Assembly (NCBI RefSeq): GCF_019599145.1
Contig: NZ_CP080647.1
Coordinates: forward strand, 1,302,001 to 1,366,000
Direction: 5' to 3'
Length of the DNA stretch: 64,000 nucleotides
From: Streptomyces akebiae
GTDB taxonomy: Bacteria > Actinomycetota > Actinomycetes > Streptomycetales > Streptomycetaceae
Positions within the stretch are counted from its first letter, which is position 1; each line of letters begins with the position of its first letter. Both the position numbers and the translations under genes were made by a program. Shown here in pieces: positions 24,702-31,993 of the stretch. Below the pieces are notes generated by a model, which did not search any database, was not told the DNA's origin, and saw nothing but the letters and a program-made list of their open reading frames with translations.

Positions 24702-24785
24702 TACCTATGTCGAGACGGGGTCATGGCTCCAAAGCGGCCTCTCGTCTTCCTCAGGTCGCCCGGGCCGACTGTCTCGATTCCCGGT

Positions 24786-24827
24786 CGGAGCGCGGCAGGG
24801 CAAGTCGCGCTCCGGCATCGAACCCGC
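24786..24827 (+). ncRNA. Leader hairpin, loop AGGGCAA, copy 7
   Basis: CGGAGCGCGGC (24786-24796) and GTCGCGCTCCG (24804-24814) pair over 11 bp, with one G-U, around AGGGCAA. GAACCCGC (24820-24827) replaces the usual trailer. It ends 21 bp before the ATG at 24849. The G-U pair where others have G-C supports pairing in RNA. Confidence 0.75.
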
Positions 24828-24848
24828 AACCGTGAAAGGCAGCCACCC

Positions 24849-25232
24849 ATGGACTTCAAGGGACCTCTCGACATCGAGGCGCCCACCGATTACTCCGCGC
24901 TGGTCAAGTCGACGCCGGCGGAGCTCGGGCACGCTCACCTGGCCTACGCCCTCCGCTGGGTCGGCGAGGACGGCACGAAGATCGACGGCGAGGGCAACGT
25001 CGTCGCGGAGGGCTGGGCCACGGCGCCCGACGGCTGGGAGACGTTCAACGCCACGTACGCCCCCGAACTGGCCGGGGCGATCTGCGCCGACCTCCTCGCC
25101 TACGTGTGGGAGGCAGCCGGGAGCGAGGGCCTGCAGCTCTCACTGCAGGCCCTCGTCGACTCCCTGGCGGACGAGGACCTACGGCACTCGCTGCTGGCTC
25201 TCCTCGGATCCCTGGCTGCAGCCCTCGACTGA
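24849..25232 (+). CDS. Small hypothetical protein
   Basis: The protein has 127 aa from the ATG at 24849 (GAAAGG upstream). It starts MDFKGPLDIEAPTDYSAL, has a Trp-containing middle (YALRWVGEDGTKIDGEG) and a long Leu-rich helix at the C-terminus (LQALVDSLADEDLRHSLLAL). It is acidic, soluble and has no known domain. It is the first gene of the unit from promoter 24673. Confidence 0.65.
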   Translation: MDFKGPLDIEAPTDYSALVKSTPAELGHAHLAYALRWVGEDGTKIDGEGNVVAEGWATAPDGWETFNATYAPELAGAICADLLAYVWEAAGSEGLQLSLQALVDSLADEDLRHSLLALLGSLAAALD

Positions 25233-25250
25233 CGTCCCGCCCTCAGACCC

Positions 25251-25296
25251 CTCCGGTGCGCGGCAGGGCAAAGCCGCGCACCGGAGCGGAACCCAC
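25251..25296 (+). ncRNA. Leader hairpin, loop AGGGCAAA, copy 8
   Basis: This is the best copy: a perfect 14-bp stem CTCCGGTGCGCGGC (25251-25264) and GCCGCGCACCGGAG (25273-25286) around AGGGCAAA, then GGAACCCAC (25288-25296), 20 bp before the ATG at 25317. It stands between two genes of one transcript. Confidence 0.8.
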
Positions 25297-25316
25297 CACA
25301 ACGGAAAGAGCACCCC

Positions 25317-26264
25317 ATGCAGAAATACGCCAGGCGCACCGCCGCCCGCGAGCGGCTCACGGCCGCGCGGCATCAGCTGATGATGACCCAGGCCGTGTTG
25401 ACGCTCCACCGGAGGGCGGCGGCGAGGCGCCAGCAACTGATCGACAGGACTGACGGCCGTCTCGCCCAGTGGCGCTCCGAACAGCGGCTCCTTCCCGGTG
25501 ACTTCAGCAGTGAGTGGATCGAAGCCACGGATGAGCAGCGGATCCTCCGTGAACGGTCCCTCCGGGAGGCGGCGGCCCTGACGGCCGCCTATGAGGTTGT
25601 TGCCGCCGCTCATCGGCTGGCTCTCGGCGCGGCTCACCGCGAGGTGCACCCCGTGCCCGAGCAGGGCACCGTGATCGCTCCGGCGAATCCGGTAGCACAC
25701 GCCGTCAACTACACGGCTGCTTACGCCAGTTCCCACGACGGTGACGAGGTCGATCATCCTGCTTCCCTGTCGGCCGACCGGGTCGAGTTCATCCTCGGCC
25801 AGTGGCAGAAGGTTCCGTACGCACGGATCCTCCTCGATGCGTCGTGCACGTACACCGTGGCCCTGCCCGGCAGTTACATCGAGCTGCGCCCCGTCGACGA
25901 GCCCGCTCCGACCGAGGGCGACGTGCTGCACGCGGCCCTCGGCGCGTACGGCGTGCCGTCGTATCCCATGTGGGAGTGCGGCATCACGTATCGCGTGATC
26001 CCGCTCGACATCGCCGCCACCGGGGAAGACGTCCACACTGGGCCGCGCCTGTTCGTCAAGTCCGACGAAAGCGCCGATCGGCCGATCGCCGCTCACGACG
26101 AGCCGTGGACGATCACCTTGCACGACGCCGACGGCGACCTGATCGACACGCTGTACAGCGGCTCCCACGGGCCCGGGGGCATCGCCGAGGAGTCCGCCGA
26201 CTGCGCGAAGTTCGCCGCGTCGTGGATCCGCGACAACGCGGACGCTCACCTCTCCGGGTTCTGA
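25317..26264 (+). CDS. Hypothetical protein with basic coiled N-terminus
   Basis: The protein has 315 aa from the ATG at 25317 (GGAAAGAG upstream). Residues 1-110 are helical and basic (RRTAARERLTAARHQ, LHRRAAARRQQLIDR). The rest is beta-rich, with WECGITYRVIPLDIA and a repeated ITLHDADGDLIDTLYSG strand pair. The C-terminal helix reads CAKFAASWIRDNADAH, similar in style to the ends of other proteins in this block. No known domain or catalytic motif is recognised. Confidence 0.6.
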   Translation: MQKYARRTAARERLTAARHQLMMTQAVLTLHRRAAARRQQLIDRTDGRLAQWRSEQRLLPGDFSSEWIEATDEQRILRERSLREAAALTAAYEVVAAAHRLALGAAHREVHPVPEQGTVIAPANPVAHAVNYTAAYASSHDGDEVDHPASLSADRVEFILGQWQKVPYARILLDASCTYTVALPGSYIELRPVDEPAPTEGDVLHAALGAYGVPSYPMWECGITYRVIPLDIAATGEDVHTGPRLFVKSDESADRPIAAHDEPWTITLHDADGDLIDTLYSGSHGPGGIAEESADCAKFAASWIRDNADAHLSGF

Positions 26265-26276
26265 CCGATCCCCTGC

Positions 26277-26318
26277 GTCCGGGACGCGGACATGCGCATG
26301 GCCGCCCGCGTCCCGGAC
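26277..26318 (+). repeat. Intergenic inverted repeat
   Basis: GTCCGGGACGCG (26277-26288) and CGCGTCCCGGAC (26307-26318) pair perfectly around an 18-nt loop in the gap between the 25317 and 26382 genes. It occupies the place where other gaps have the AGGGCAAA hairpin. Confidence 0.6.
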
Positions 26319-26381
26319 TCGGCTCATCTCTTTCTCCAGCCGGCGAACTTGCGTCCGGCCCTACTCGAAAGGCAATCGAGC

Positions 26382-27137
26382 ATGGACACCCCGTCCCGCA
26401 TCCAGCCCCGTACCGAACGCGGCGAAGCCGCCGTGTGGGAATACCTCGACACCTCTTGTGTCGGCGCCGTCTTCAACCAGGACCCCGCCGTCCGCGGCAT
26501 GCGCGCCGTCCTGACCTACGGCCGAGACCGGTGGACGGCCGGATGGGAGGCACTCCGCACCAGCCCCCACTTCCGCAGCGAGGCGGAGAACGCCATCACC
26601 ACCCTGTTCGGCGATGTCCTGCACTACTGGGCCCGCCGGAACCTCAACGCCTTCGACCTGCTTCAGCGCCGCATCTGGGAACTGCGTGGGGAATTCGAGA
26701 TCTTCGACTTCGGCAGGTTCGCCGACGCAGAGGAACTCGCGGCCCTGGCCCCCTCCGACCTTTCCGAGGTCATCGCCCGCTTTCTGGCCGATCTGCTGCT
26801 GTGCGCCGAGCGGCTGAACCTCAGCTCCGAGGACCTCTTCAAGAACGGACTGCGGTTCTTCGTGGCCGATCTGAACCAGGTGAAGTTCGAACAGCTCCCG
26901 CGCGCCGAGCAGCAGGCGCACATCGCCCTGGCCACCCTGGCGGACCTCAAGCTCATCGTCGACTTCCGGCCGCACGGCGACGAAGGCAGCGGCATGTGGC
27001 ACGTCCAGGAGAACCCGCTCGACCGTACGGTCCTGCCCACCGAGGAGGTCGCCGTCTACGCCGAGCGCCGCCGCACGCTCCTTCGGCCGCGCCCGGAGCA
27101 GCCCGGAAGCACCCGGAGCGATTCCCCCCCGCGCTGA
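26382..27137 (+). CDS. Hypothetical protein
   Basis: The protein has 251 aa from the ATG at 26382 (GAAAGG upstream); the earlier ATG at 26292 falls inside the hairpin and is less likely. It is largely helical: AENAITTLFGDVLHYWARRN, FDLLQRRIWELRGEFEI, DLSEVIARFLADLLLCAE. There is no signal peptide or known motif. The C-terminal 25 residues are Arg/Pro-rich and probably disordered. Confidence 0.6.
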   Translation: MDTPSRIQPRTERGEAAVWEYLDTSCVGAVFNQDPAVRGMRAVLTYGRDRWTAGWEALRTSPHFRSEAENAITTLFGDVLHYWARRNLNAFDLLQRRIWELRGEFEIFDFGRFADAEELAALAPSDLSEVIARFLADLLLCAERLNLSSEDLFKNGLRFFVADLNQVKFEQLPRAEQQAHIALATLADLKLIVDFRPHGDEGSGMWHVQENPLDRTVLPTEEVAVYAERRRTLLRPRPEQPGSTRSDSPPR

Positions 27138-27150
27138 CCGCACCCCTCTC

Positions 27151-27196
27151 GTCCACCGTCCGGCAGGGCAAGCCGAGCGGCGGACCCGGAACCCAC
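27151..27196 (+). ncRNA. Leader hairpin, loop AGGGCAA, copy 9
   Basis: The stem runs 27151-27164 against 27172-27185 with 12 of 14 positions paired and internal mismatches, around AGGGCAA. GGAACCCAC follows at 27188-27196. It is immediately followed by a second inverted repeat (27197-27242) before the gene at 27262. Confidence 0.7.
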
Positions 27197-27242
27197 GCCG
27201 TTCCTGGCGGGCGGGCGAACACTCCCGCCCGCCAGGAACGGC
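27197..27242 (+). repeat. 19-bp perfect inverted repeat in a leader
   Basis: GCCGTTCCTGGCGGGCGGG (27197-27215) pairs perfectly with CCCGCCCGCCAGGAACGGC (27224-27242) around CGAACACT. It ends 19 bp before the start at 27262 and starts directly after the GGAACCCAC of the preceding element. It could terminate transcription or block translation. Confidence 0.7.
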
Positions 27243-27261
27243 CCCCGAGCGGAGTCTTCCT

Positions 27262-27474
27262 ATGACCACCACCGCGAGCACCCCAGCCGACCCCGACGCG
27301 GACTTCGAGAGGGCGGCACGCCAGGCCCTGCGCCTGATCGCCCCGCCCAGGTTGCACCTGGTCTCCACCCGGCCTCGGCCCACAGCCAAATCAGTCCCTT
27401 CGACAGATGCCGACGTGGAGGCTCTCGCGATCAGCGTCGGCGTCCTCAGCCCCGTTGACGCAGGGCCCCGCTGA
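27262..27474 (+). CDS. Small hypothetical protein
   Basis: The protein has 70 aa from the ATG at 27262, preceded by GGAGTCTTCC. It has a helical segment (DFERAARQALRLIAPP) and a second one near the C-terminus (DADVEALAISVGVL). No known domain is recognised. The stop lies inside a 10-bp hairpin, GCTGACCAG/CTGGTCAGC (27470-27493), that may end the transcript or repeat the intergenic hairpin pattern. Confidence 0.5.
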   Translation: MTTTASTPADPDADFERAARQALRLIAPPRLHLVSTRPRPTAKSVPSTDADVEALAISVGVLSPVDAGPR

Positions 27475-27575
27475 CCAGTCCTGGCTGGTCAGCGGGCGGC
27501 TTGGCCACCGTCTTCTCCCCCCTCGCCCACGCCTCCGGCAACGCCATCCCGACCACGTTGAAAGGCATTCCTCCC

Positions 27576-28007
27576 ATGAACGACCTTGCCGCCATTCCCG
27601 TCGCCGCCGTGCTGCTGCACGCCCTGGCCGTCCGTGAAGTTCCCGGCTTCCTGGAACTCGATGAGGACTTCGTCATCGCCCACCCGCCGCACCTTCCCCA
27701 GGACAAGGCTCTGGCCAGCGAGCACATCATTCTCTGCGCCCCCGGCTATGTCAGCGGGTCCGTGGCCGAGTACACGGGCGGCTTGTACGCCAGGGCAGAC
27801 GAGGGCTACGACGGCTCGGACTACTGCGAGATCGAGATGGTCTATGAGGCACAGCCCGGATCGGATCTCATGGCCCACGCCGCCGCGTGCGCGGAGGCCG
27901 TCGCCAAGTGGTTTGCCTCGCGCCGGACAAGCCCCGAGTCGTCCGGAGACAAAAGCGGGGCCGACGACACGGACGAAGTCCGTACCAGCACCACCGGAGT
28001 GTGCTGA
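27576..28007 (+). CDS. Small hypothetical protein
   Basis: The protein has 143 aa from the ATG at 27576. It has FLELDEDFVIAHPPHLPQ, a SEHIILCAPGYVSGSVAEY strand pair and a C-terminal helix with CAEAVAKWFASRR. It is acidic and soluble. No known family is recognised. It is followed by a decayed leader element and the HTH gene. Confidence 0.55.
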   Translation: MNDLAAIPVAAVLLHALAVREVPGFLELDEDFVIAHPPHLPQDKALASEHIILCAPGYVSGSVAEYTGGLYARADEGYDGSDYCEIEMVYEAQPGSDLMAHAAACAEAVAKWFASRRTSPESSGDKSGADDTDEVRTSTTGVC

Positions 28008-28010
28008 CTT

Positions 28011-28039
28011 GGGCAAAGCCGCCGGCCCCTGGAACCCAC
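28011..28039 (+). ncRNA. Decayed leader element before the HTH gene
   Basis: GGGCAAA (28011-28017) and GGAACCCAC (28031-28039) keep the two constant blocks of the element, but the flanking stem is mostly lost. This copy suggests that the constant blocks matter, or that the copy is dying. Confidence 0.5.
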
Positions 28040-28105
28040 AAACGGAAATCTCCATGGAGAGCCCATTCGCAGTACCCGACAGTGTAGGGCCTTGCATAAG
28101 ACAGG

Positions 28106-29005
28106 ATGAGCACGATGACCACGACCAGAACGCAGTTCGAACAGCGGCTCGCCGAGCTACGGCGCGACGCCCAGGAGCTCACCCGCAAGGACTTCGCCCA
28201 CCTCGCCGGCGTCGCCGAGAAGACGGTCCGGAACTGGCTGGATGCCGACCCGGACTTCGCTTCCACAGCCCGGACCGGTCCCCGGCGAGTCCAGCTCTTC
28301 CCCTTTGACGAAGGCGCTCAGTGGGTGCGCAAGAACCTCTTCGGCCCCGACGAGAGGGCGCCGGAAGTGAGCCCAGGGCCCCGGCTCGCTGCGGAACCCC
28401 ATCGCATGCCCTACACGCCCGGCGAGCGGTGGCGCTGGGTTGACATGGCGCGTCTTCGCGGTGTGACGCCGACCGCCGTACGGCTGCTCGCCAAGGAGTA
28501 CCAAGACCACCCCGAGCGCCCGTTTCCACCGCGCGACGAGTACGACCGCATGTTCGACGCCAGCGAGGTCGCCGCCTGGTTCCGGTGGTACGACACCACC
28601 CGTCCGGGATACACCGGCCCCCGGCCCGCCGAGATCGCAGCGGAGTCCGGTACGAAGGACACCCGCCGCACAGAGGTGATCAGGCGCCTGAACACGGCGA
28701 TCGACAAGGGCGAAGACCTGACCACCCAGGTGCTTGCCCGGGAACTCGATGTGAGCGCCGACGTCGCGGCCCGCTACCTGCGGCAGGCAGCCGAGGCTGT
28801 TCTCCCTGAGCGCGGTCTGATCTCCCGCAGCCAGATCGCCGAGCGACTACCCAAGACGGCCGCCGCACTCACGCCCGAGCAACGCCGAGAGCGGGTGAAG
28901 ACCCTCCTCAGGCGCAAGAACGCCCCCACGCCAGTTATCACGGTGGCGGACACGCCGTACTACAGCGAGACGGCCATCGCCGAGCTTCTCGCGCCCCCTA
29001 CGTGA
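28106..29005 (+). CDS. DNA-binding protein with several helix-turn-helix segments
   Basis: The protein has 299 aa; the starts at 28106 and 28115 (ATG) are both possible. The N-terminus reads ELTRKDFAHLAGVAEKTVRN, a helix-turn-helix pattern. A second appears at WVDMARLRGVTPTAVRLLAK and a third at TTQVLARELDVSADVAARYL. This fits a regulator or a structural DNA-binding protein with multiple HTH units; no ligand domain was seen. It is the last gene before the inverted-repeat element copy C, so it closes its transcription unit. It could regulate the conserved promoters, which is inference. Confidence 0.6.
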   Translation: MSTMTTTRTQFEQRLAELRRDAQELTRKDFAHLAGVAEKTVRNWLDADPDFASTARTGPRRVQLFPFDEGAQWVRKNLFGPDERAPEVSPGPRLAAEPHRMPYTPGERWRWVDMARLRGVTPTAVRLLAKEYQDHPERPFPPRDEYDRMFDASEVAAWFRWYDTTRPGYTGPRPAEIAAESGTKDTRRTEVIRRLNTAIDKGEDLTTQVLARELDVSADVAARYLRQAAEAVLPERGLISRSQIAERLPKTAAALTPEQRRERVKTLLRRKNAPTPVITVADTPYYSETAIAELLAPPT

Positions 29006-29080
29006 CACCGCCGACGACGGCGCCCAGAACGGACAGGCCGCGGTCGACACTCTCACCTTCGCATCCCGGCGATCGAGTGT

Positions 29081-29190
29081 GGGGCCCTCGGCGGACGGAG
29101 TGCAAGGCCGGGCTACGCCGCGGCCTTGCACTCCGTCCGTTCGGGCCCCGCTTTCTTCTTTGCCGGGATGGGGAGGGGGGCATCCACCGG
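29081..29190. repeat. Long inverted-repeat/terminator element, copy C
   Basis: The left arm is GGGGCCC (29081-29087) plus 18 nt at 29093-29110, and the right arm is 18 nt at 29121-29138 plus GGGCCCC (29143-29149), all perfectly paired. CTTTCTTCTTTGCC and a G-rich tract follow. It has the same layout as copy B but with several compensating changes in the long stem (GGACGGAG against GGGAGGGG), so the pairing itself seems to be maintained. Confidence 0.75.
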
Positions 29191-29316
29191 CACCGGACCG
29201 GGGGCGGCTCGGCGCCGTGGCCGTGTGCGGCAACACGAGCCTTTCGCAAGCCTCCACAGCCCTGCGACCGGGGCGAAATCCGCAGAGATTGACCCCTGTT
29301 GGGCTCGGATTTCACG

Positions 29317-29345
29317 TTGACCACCCCACCTAAGGAAGATAGATT
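29317..29345 (+). promoter_or_regulatory. Conserved promoter 4 (TTGACC-N17-TAGATT)
   Basis: TTGACC (29317-29322), a 17-bp spacer and TAGATT (29340-29345) are followed by TACCTATGTC. It is the best match to promoter 1 at 16531, including ACCCC after the -35 box and GAAGA or GAAAGA before the -10 box. Confidence 0.8.
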
Positions 29346-29359
29346 TACCTATGTCAAAA

Positions 29360-29388
29360 GGGGGCAGGGCAAGGCCCCCGGAACCCAC
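29360..29388 (+). ncRNA. Leader hairpin, loop AGGGCAAG, copy 10
   Basis: GGGGGC (29360-29365) and GCCCCC (29374-29379) close AGGGCAAG, and GGAACCCAC follows at 29380-29388, 20 bp before the start at 29409. With promoter 29317 it forms a compact leader of about 57 nt, like that at 16566-16620. Confidence 0.75.
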
Positions 29389-29408
29389 GATCTACCGAGG
29401 AGATCACC

Positions 29409-29669
29409 TTGGCCGAGGACACCGAGGTCACCGAGTTCTGGATGGTGTGCGAGACAGGCGACATCGAGTCGTTCGACAACTACGACGCCGCCCACGAAGC
29501 GATGACGGCCGCCGTGAAGCGTGACGTTGAGAAGCACGGCGAGGAGACGGCCCGGAAGTCGGGTCTGTGGCACCCGTACGGCTACTCGATCAAGGTCATG
29601 CAGGGCGGCCGGGACGCCACGGACGACTGGGGATGGAACGAGCCCGACAAGCCGCTGAGCGTGGCCTGA
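29409..29669 (+). CDS. Small acidic protein with TTG start
   Basis: The protein has 86 aa from TTG 29409, with GAGGAG 8-13 bp upstream. It has EFWMVCETGDIESFDNYDAA and a lysine-containing helix (AVKRDVEKHGEETARK), ending WGWNEPDKPLSVA. It is acidic overall, with no known domain. It is the first gene after promoter 29317, matching the position of the small acidic protein at 16621. Confidence 0.6.
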   Translation: MAEDTEVTEFWMVCETGDIESFDNYDAAHEAMTAAVKRDVEKHGEETARKSGLWHPYGYSIKVMQGGRDATDDWGWNEPDKPLSVA

Positions 29670-29891
29670 GGGCGCCGCCCGACTCCGGCTGCCAGCAGCG
29701 AGCCGGGATCCACCGAATCGCCGGGATGCGCGGATGCGCCCACGCGCGAGCTCGCTCGTGAACGTCGTCGGACACACGAGCCGGCCGGACCGCCGCGCCC
29801 GGCACCCATCCCTTCCGCTCTCCAGGGCGCCCGCCGCGCGCCCCGCAGCTTCCGGCCGGGGAGCAACCGGCCTGCTCGAAAGGACTCAATC

Positions 29892-30509
29892 ATGCGTATC
29901 ACCATCGCCCCGCACGCCCCCGAGGCGCGCGCCGCGCTCGGCGGATACTCCGCCTTCCCCGTCCGCGTGGCCCCTCTGCTCGCCATGCGCCTCACCGTGA
30001 TGCGGGAGTACGCCGCATCCCGTAACCACCTCGCGGTCTGGGCCGACGCCGCCAAGCAGGTTCACGAGGCCATCGCCGCCGTGTGCTTCGCCCAGGTCGG
30101 CCGTCGCCGCAAGTACCGCCGGATCGCCAGCCGTGTCGCGCTGGACGCCATCGTGTCGTACGAGAAGGCCTACGCCACCTCCCTCTTGCGCGACGCAGCG
30201 GGCCACTACCACCCCGAGCCCGGCACTGAGTTCCCGTTCGCCGTCTCCGACATCGGGCGCGCCGCCGCCGATCTCCTCGGCGACGAGTGGTCCGCAGACT
30301 CCGGCTCGTGGGGCGTGCGCGCTTACCTCCAAGCGGACGACGAGGGCCACGGTTACACCCTCGCCGTCTCCGACAGCGGAGTCCTGCACGTCGTGACCTT
30401 CCCCGAGGGACGCCGCACCGACGTCGTCGACGTGTGGTCCAGCGACAAGCTCGGCGACATCGCCGCCCGCGTCGCCGACACCATCCGCGAACTCCGCAAG
30501 GGCGACTGA
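29892..30509 (+). CDS. Hypothetical protein, shares a domain with the 17042 gene
   Basis: The protein has 205 aa from the ATG at 29892 (GAAAGGA upstream). The N-terminal half is helical and basic (AQVGRRRKYRRIASR). The C-terminal half has LLGDEWSADSGSWGVRAY and YTLAVSDSGVLHV, which matches a segment of the 17042 protein. The shared domain appears to be a small beta-rich unit ending in a helix (DIAARVADTIRELRK). No function is known. Confidence 0.6.
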   Translation: MRITIAPHAPEARAALGGYSAFPVRVAPLLAMRLTVMREYAASRNHLAVWADAAKQVHEAIAAVCFAQVGRRRKYRRIASRVALDAIVSYEKAYATSLLRDAAGHYHPEPGTEFPFAVSDIGRAAADLLGDEWSADSGSWGVRAYLQADDEGHGYTLAVSDSGVLHVVTFPEGRRTDVVDVWSSDKLGDIAARVADTIRELRKGD

Positions 30510-30525
30510 CCCAGCTCGCGCGACC

Positions 30526-30554
30526 GCGCCCCGGTCACGATCCGGTCGGGGCGC
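30526..30554 (+). repeat. Intergenic hairpin without the AGGGCAA loop
   Basis: GCGCCCC (30526-30532) and GGGGCGC (30548-30554) pair, with possible alternative pairing inside (GACCG with CGGTC). It lies 17 bp after the stop of the 29892 gene. Confidence 0.5.
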
Positions 30555-30608
30555 CCGCCGCCCGGAGAGCCACGGGCCACCAATCCGAAGTGAAGGGCAC
30601 CACCCGAC

Positions 30609-31037
30609 ATGACCGTGCTGTACTCCCGCGCCCAGGTACGCAACGCCATCACCAAGGGCCTGACCATGGCCGCCGCCGAAGCCCGCGTCCCCAGCTCTGC
30701 CGACCGGTTCACGTGGGCCCGCGCCGCCGCCATGACGCTCCTGGAAAAGCCGGGCGCACCGTGGGCCGAAGTGAAGAACGAGCACTACAAGGGCACCCCG
30801 GCCACCCCGCCTTCCGACGACGACACACCGCTGTTCACCCGTGACCAGGTCTCCCAGGCCGTGACCAACGGCGTCGACCTCGCTGCCGAGCACAACGGCC
30901 GCTCCTGCCCCGATGACTTGGACAACTTCATGGTGAACGCATCGCTCACTCTGCTCGACGACCCGGACGCCGACTTCTACCAGGTCGTCGCGGAGTGCTA
31001 CGGCGAGCGCCCGAGCGTTGTCCGTTCCTGGCTCTGA
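30609..31037 (+). CDS. Hypothetical protein with an internal duplication
   Basis: The protein has 142 aa from the ATG at 30609. It is made of two similar halves. LYSRAQVRNAITKGLTMAAA and LFTRDQVSQAVTNGVDLAAE begin the repeats, and each continues to a MTLLEKPGA- or LTLLDDPDA-type segment. A related segment, LFTMAEIEKALSTAHDRA, occurs in the protein at 32744, so this helical unit is used more than once in the block. It is soluble and of unknown function. Confidence 0.65.
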   Translation: MTVLYSRAQVRNAITKGLTMAAAEARVPSSADRFTWARAAAMTLLEKPGAPWAEVKNEHYKGTPATPPSDDDTPLFTRDQVSQAVTNGVDLAAEHNGRSCPDDLDNFMVNASLTLLDDPDADFYQVVAECYGERPSVVRSWL

Positions 31038-31049
31038 CCGCTGCCTTCC

Positions 31050-31078
31050 AGCCGGGGCGCGGCTGCCGCGCCCCGGCT
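31050..31078 (+). repeat. Intergenic hairpin, 13-bp perfect stem
   Basis: AGCCGGGGCGCGG (31050-31062) and CCGCGCCCCGGCT (31066-31078) close a 3-nt loop. ACCACCCGCC follows, reminiscent of the ACCCAC trailer. It lies 12 bp after the stop. Confidence 0.6.
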
Positions 31079-31131
31079 CCACCACCCGCCCGGAGAACGG
31101 GCAGTCCCCCCGAGAGAGAGGAATCCGCACG

Positions 31132-31881
31132 ATGACCAGCAAGACCGAGCCCAACGGCTACACGGTGCACGCATTCAACGCGGCCGGTGACGTCCTTGGA
31201 CTCGACGGCCCCCAGTCGGCCGGAAAGGCGCGTGAGGGCGTGGACGGCCAGACCGCCGGACAGTCCCTGTTCATCGAGACCGGTCACCGGCTGGAGGGCA
31301 ACGGCCTTCCGGTGCGCGACCGGATCCGCTGGTACGTCGTCACCGATCACAAGACCGGCCGCCACACCTGCCACGGGCGGCCCGAAGGTGTCGAGCCGGG
31401 CACCCTGGGCGCCCTGGTGCGCTACCTCGAATTCTCACCGGCTGAGCGGGTGGCGCTCGCGATGCTCGGACACGCCACCGAGGGCACCCCGTTCTGCGGC
31501 TCGTGCGAGGACACCGGCACCGTGACCCTGTACGACGGTTCCACCGACGGGGTTATCGGCAGCCGGGCGTGTGAGGACAAGGCATGCATCCAGCGCGGCC
31601 GGGCGCGGGCCCGGATCGCTGAACAGCGCCACACGGGTGAGCTGTTCATCGGGCATGAGGTGTTCACGCCGCACATCTGCTCCGAGTGCCACTACGGCGG
31701 TTACACGCCCGTGCCCGGCCTGTACGCGAGCACAGGCCCGGTCTACCTGTGCACGGCGTGGGAGTGCGGTCACACGGTCGACCGGAGCGCGTTCGAGGTC
31801 GCGGACGGCGAGAGGTTGGCCGAGGCGAACAACCGGCTTCACACCGCCCGTGCCCGCCGCCATGACGAACCCCCCTTCTAA
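31132..31881 (+). CDS. Cysteine-rich hypothetical protein, probable zinc binder
   Basis: The protein has 249 aa from the ATG at 31132. It has paired cysteines FCGSCEDTGTV (about residue 125), CEDKACIQRG, ICSECHYGG and CTAWECGHTV, enough for two zinc ribbons. The N-terminal half has RDRIRWYVVTDHKTGRHTCHG. The pattern suggests a small zinc-stabilised nucleic-acid or protein binding module. No enzyme motif was recognised. Confidence 0.65.
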   Translation: MTSKTEPNGYTVHAFNAAGDVLGLDGPQSAGKAREGVDGQTAGQSLFIETGHRLEGNGLPVRDRIRWYVVTDHKTGRHTCHGRPEGVEPGTLGALVRYLEFSPAERVALAMLGHATEGTPFCGSCEDTGTVTLYDGSTDGVIGSRACEDKACIQRGRARARIAEQRHTGELFIGHEVFTPHICSECHYGGYTPVPGLYASTGPVYLCTAWECGHTVDRSAFEVADGERLAEANNRLHTARARRHDEPPF

Positions 31882-31910
31882 GCACCGCAGCCCCCGCCAC
31901 AGACGGTGTG

Positions 31911-31931
31911 CGGCCCGATCGAGTCGGGCCG
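31911..31931 (+). repeat. Intergenic hairpin, 8-bp stem
   Basis: CGGCCCGA (31911-31918) and TCGGGCCG (31924-31931) pair around TCGAG, in the gap between the 31132 and 31994 genes. Confidence 0.5.
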
Positions 31932-31993
31932 GGGAGCACCGGGCCACCCCATCCGGGGCACGCCCCCAACCCCACGGAGAGGAACACCACGAC

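Noticed and set aside
28054..28308. An 84-codon frame starting at an ATG after the decayed leader element
   Set aside because: It overlaps most of its length with the HTH gene in another frame and turns Arg/Pro-rich. A leader peptide is possible but not supported.
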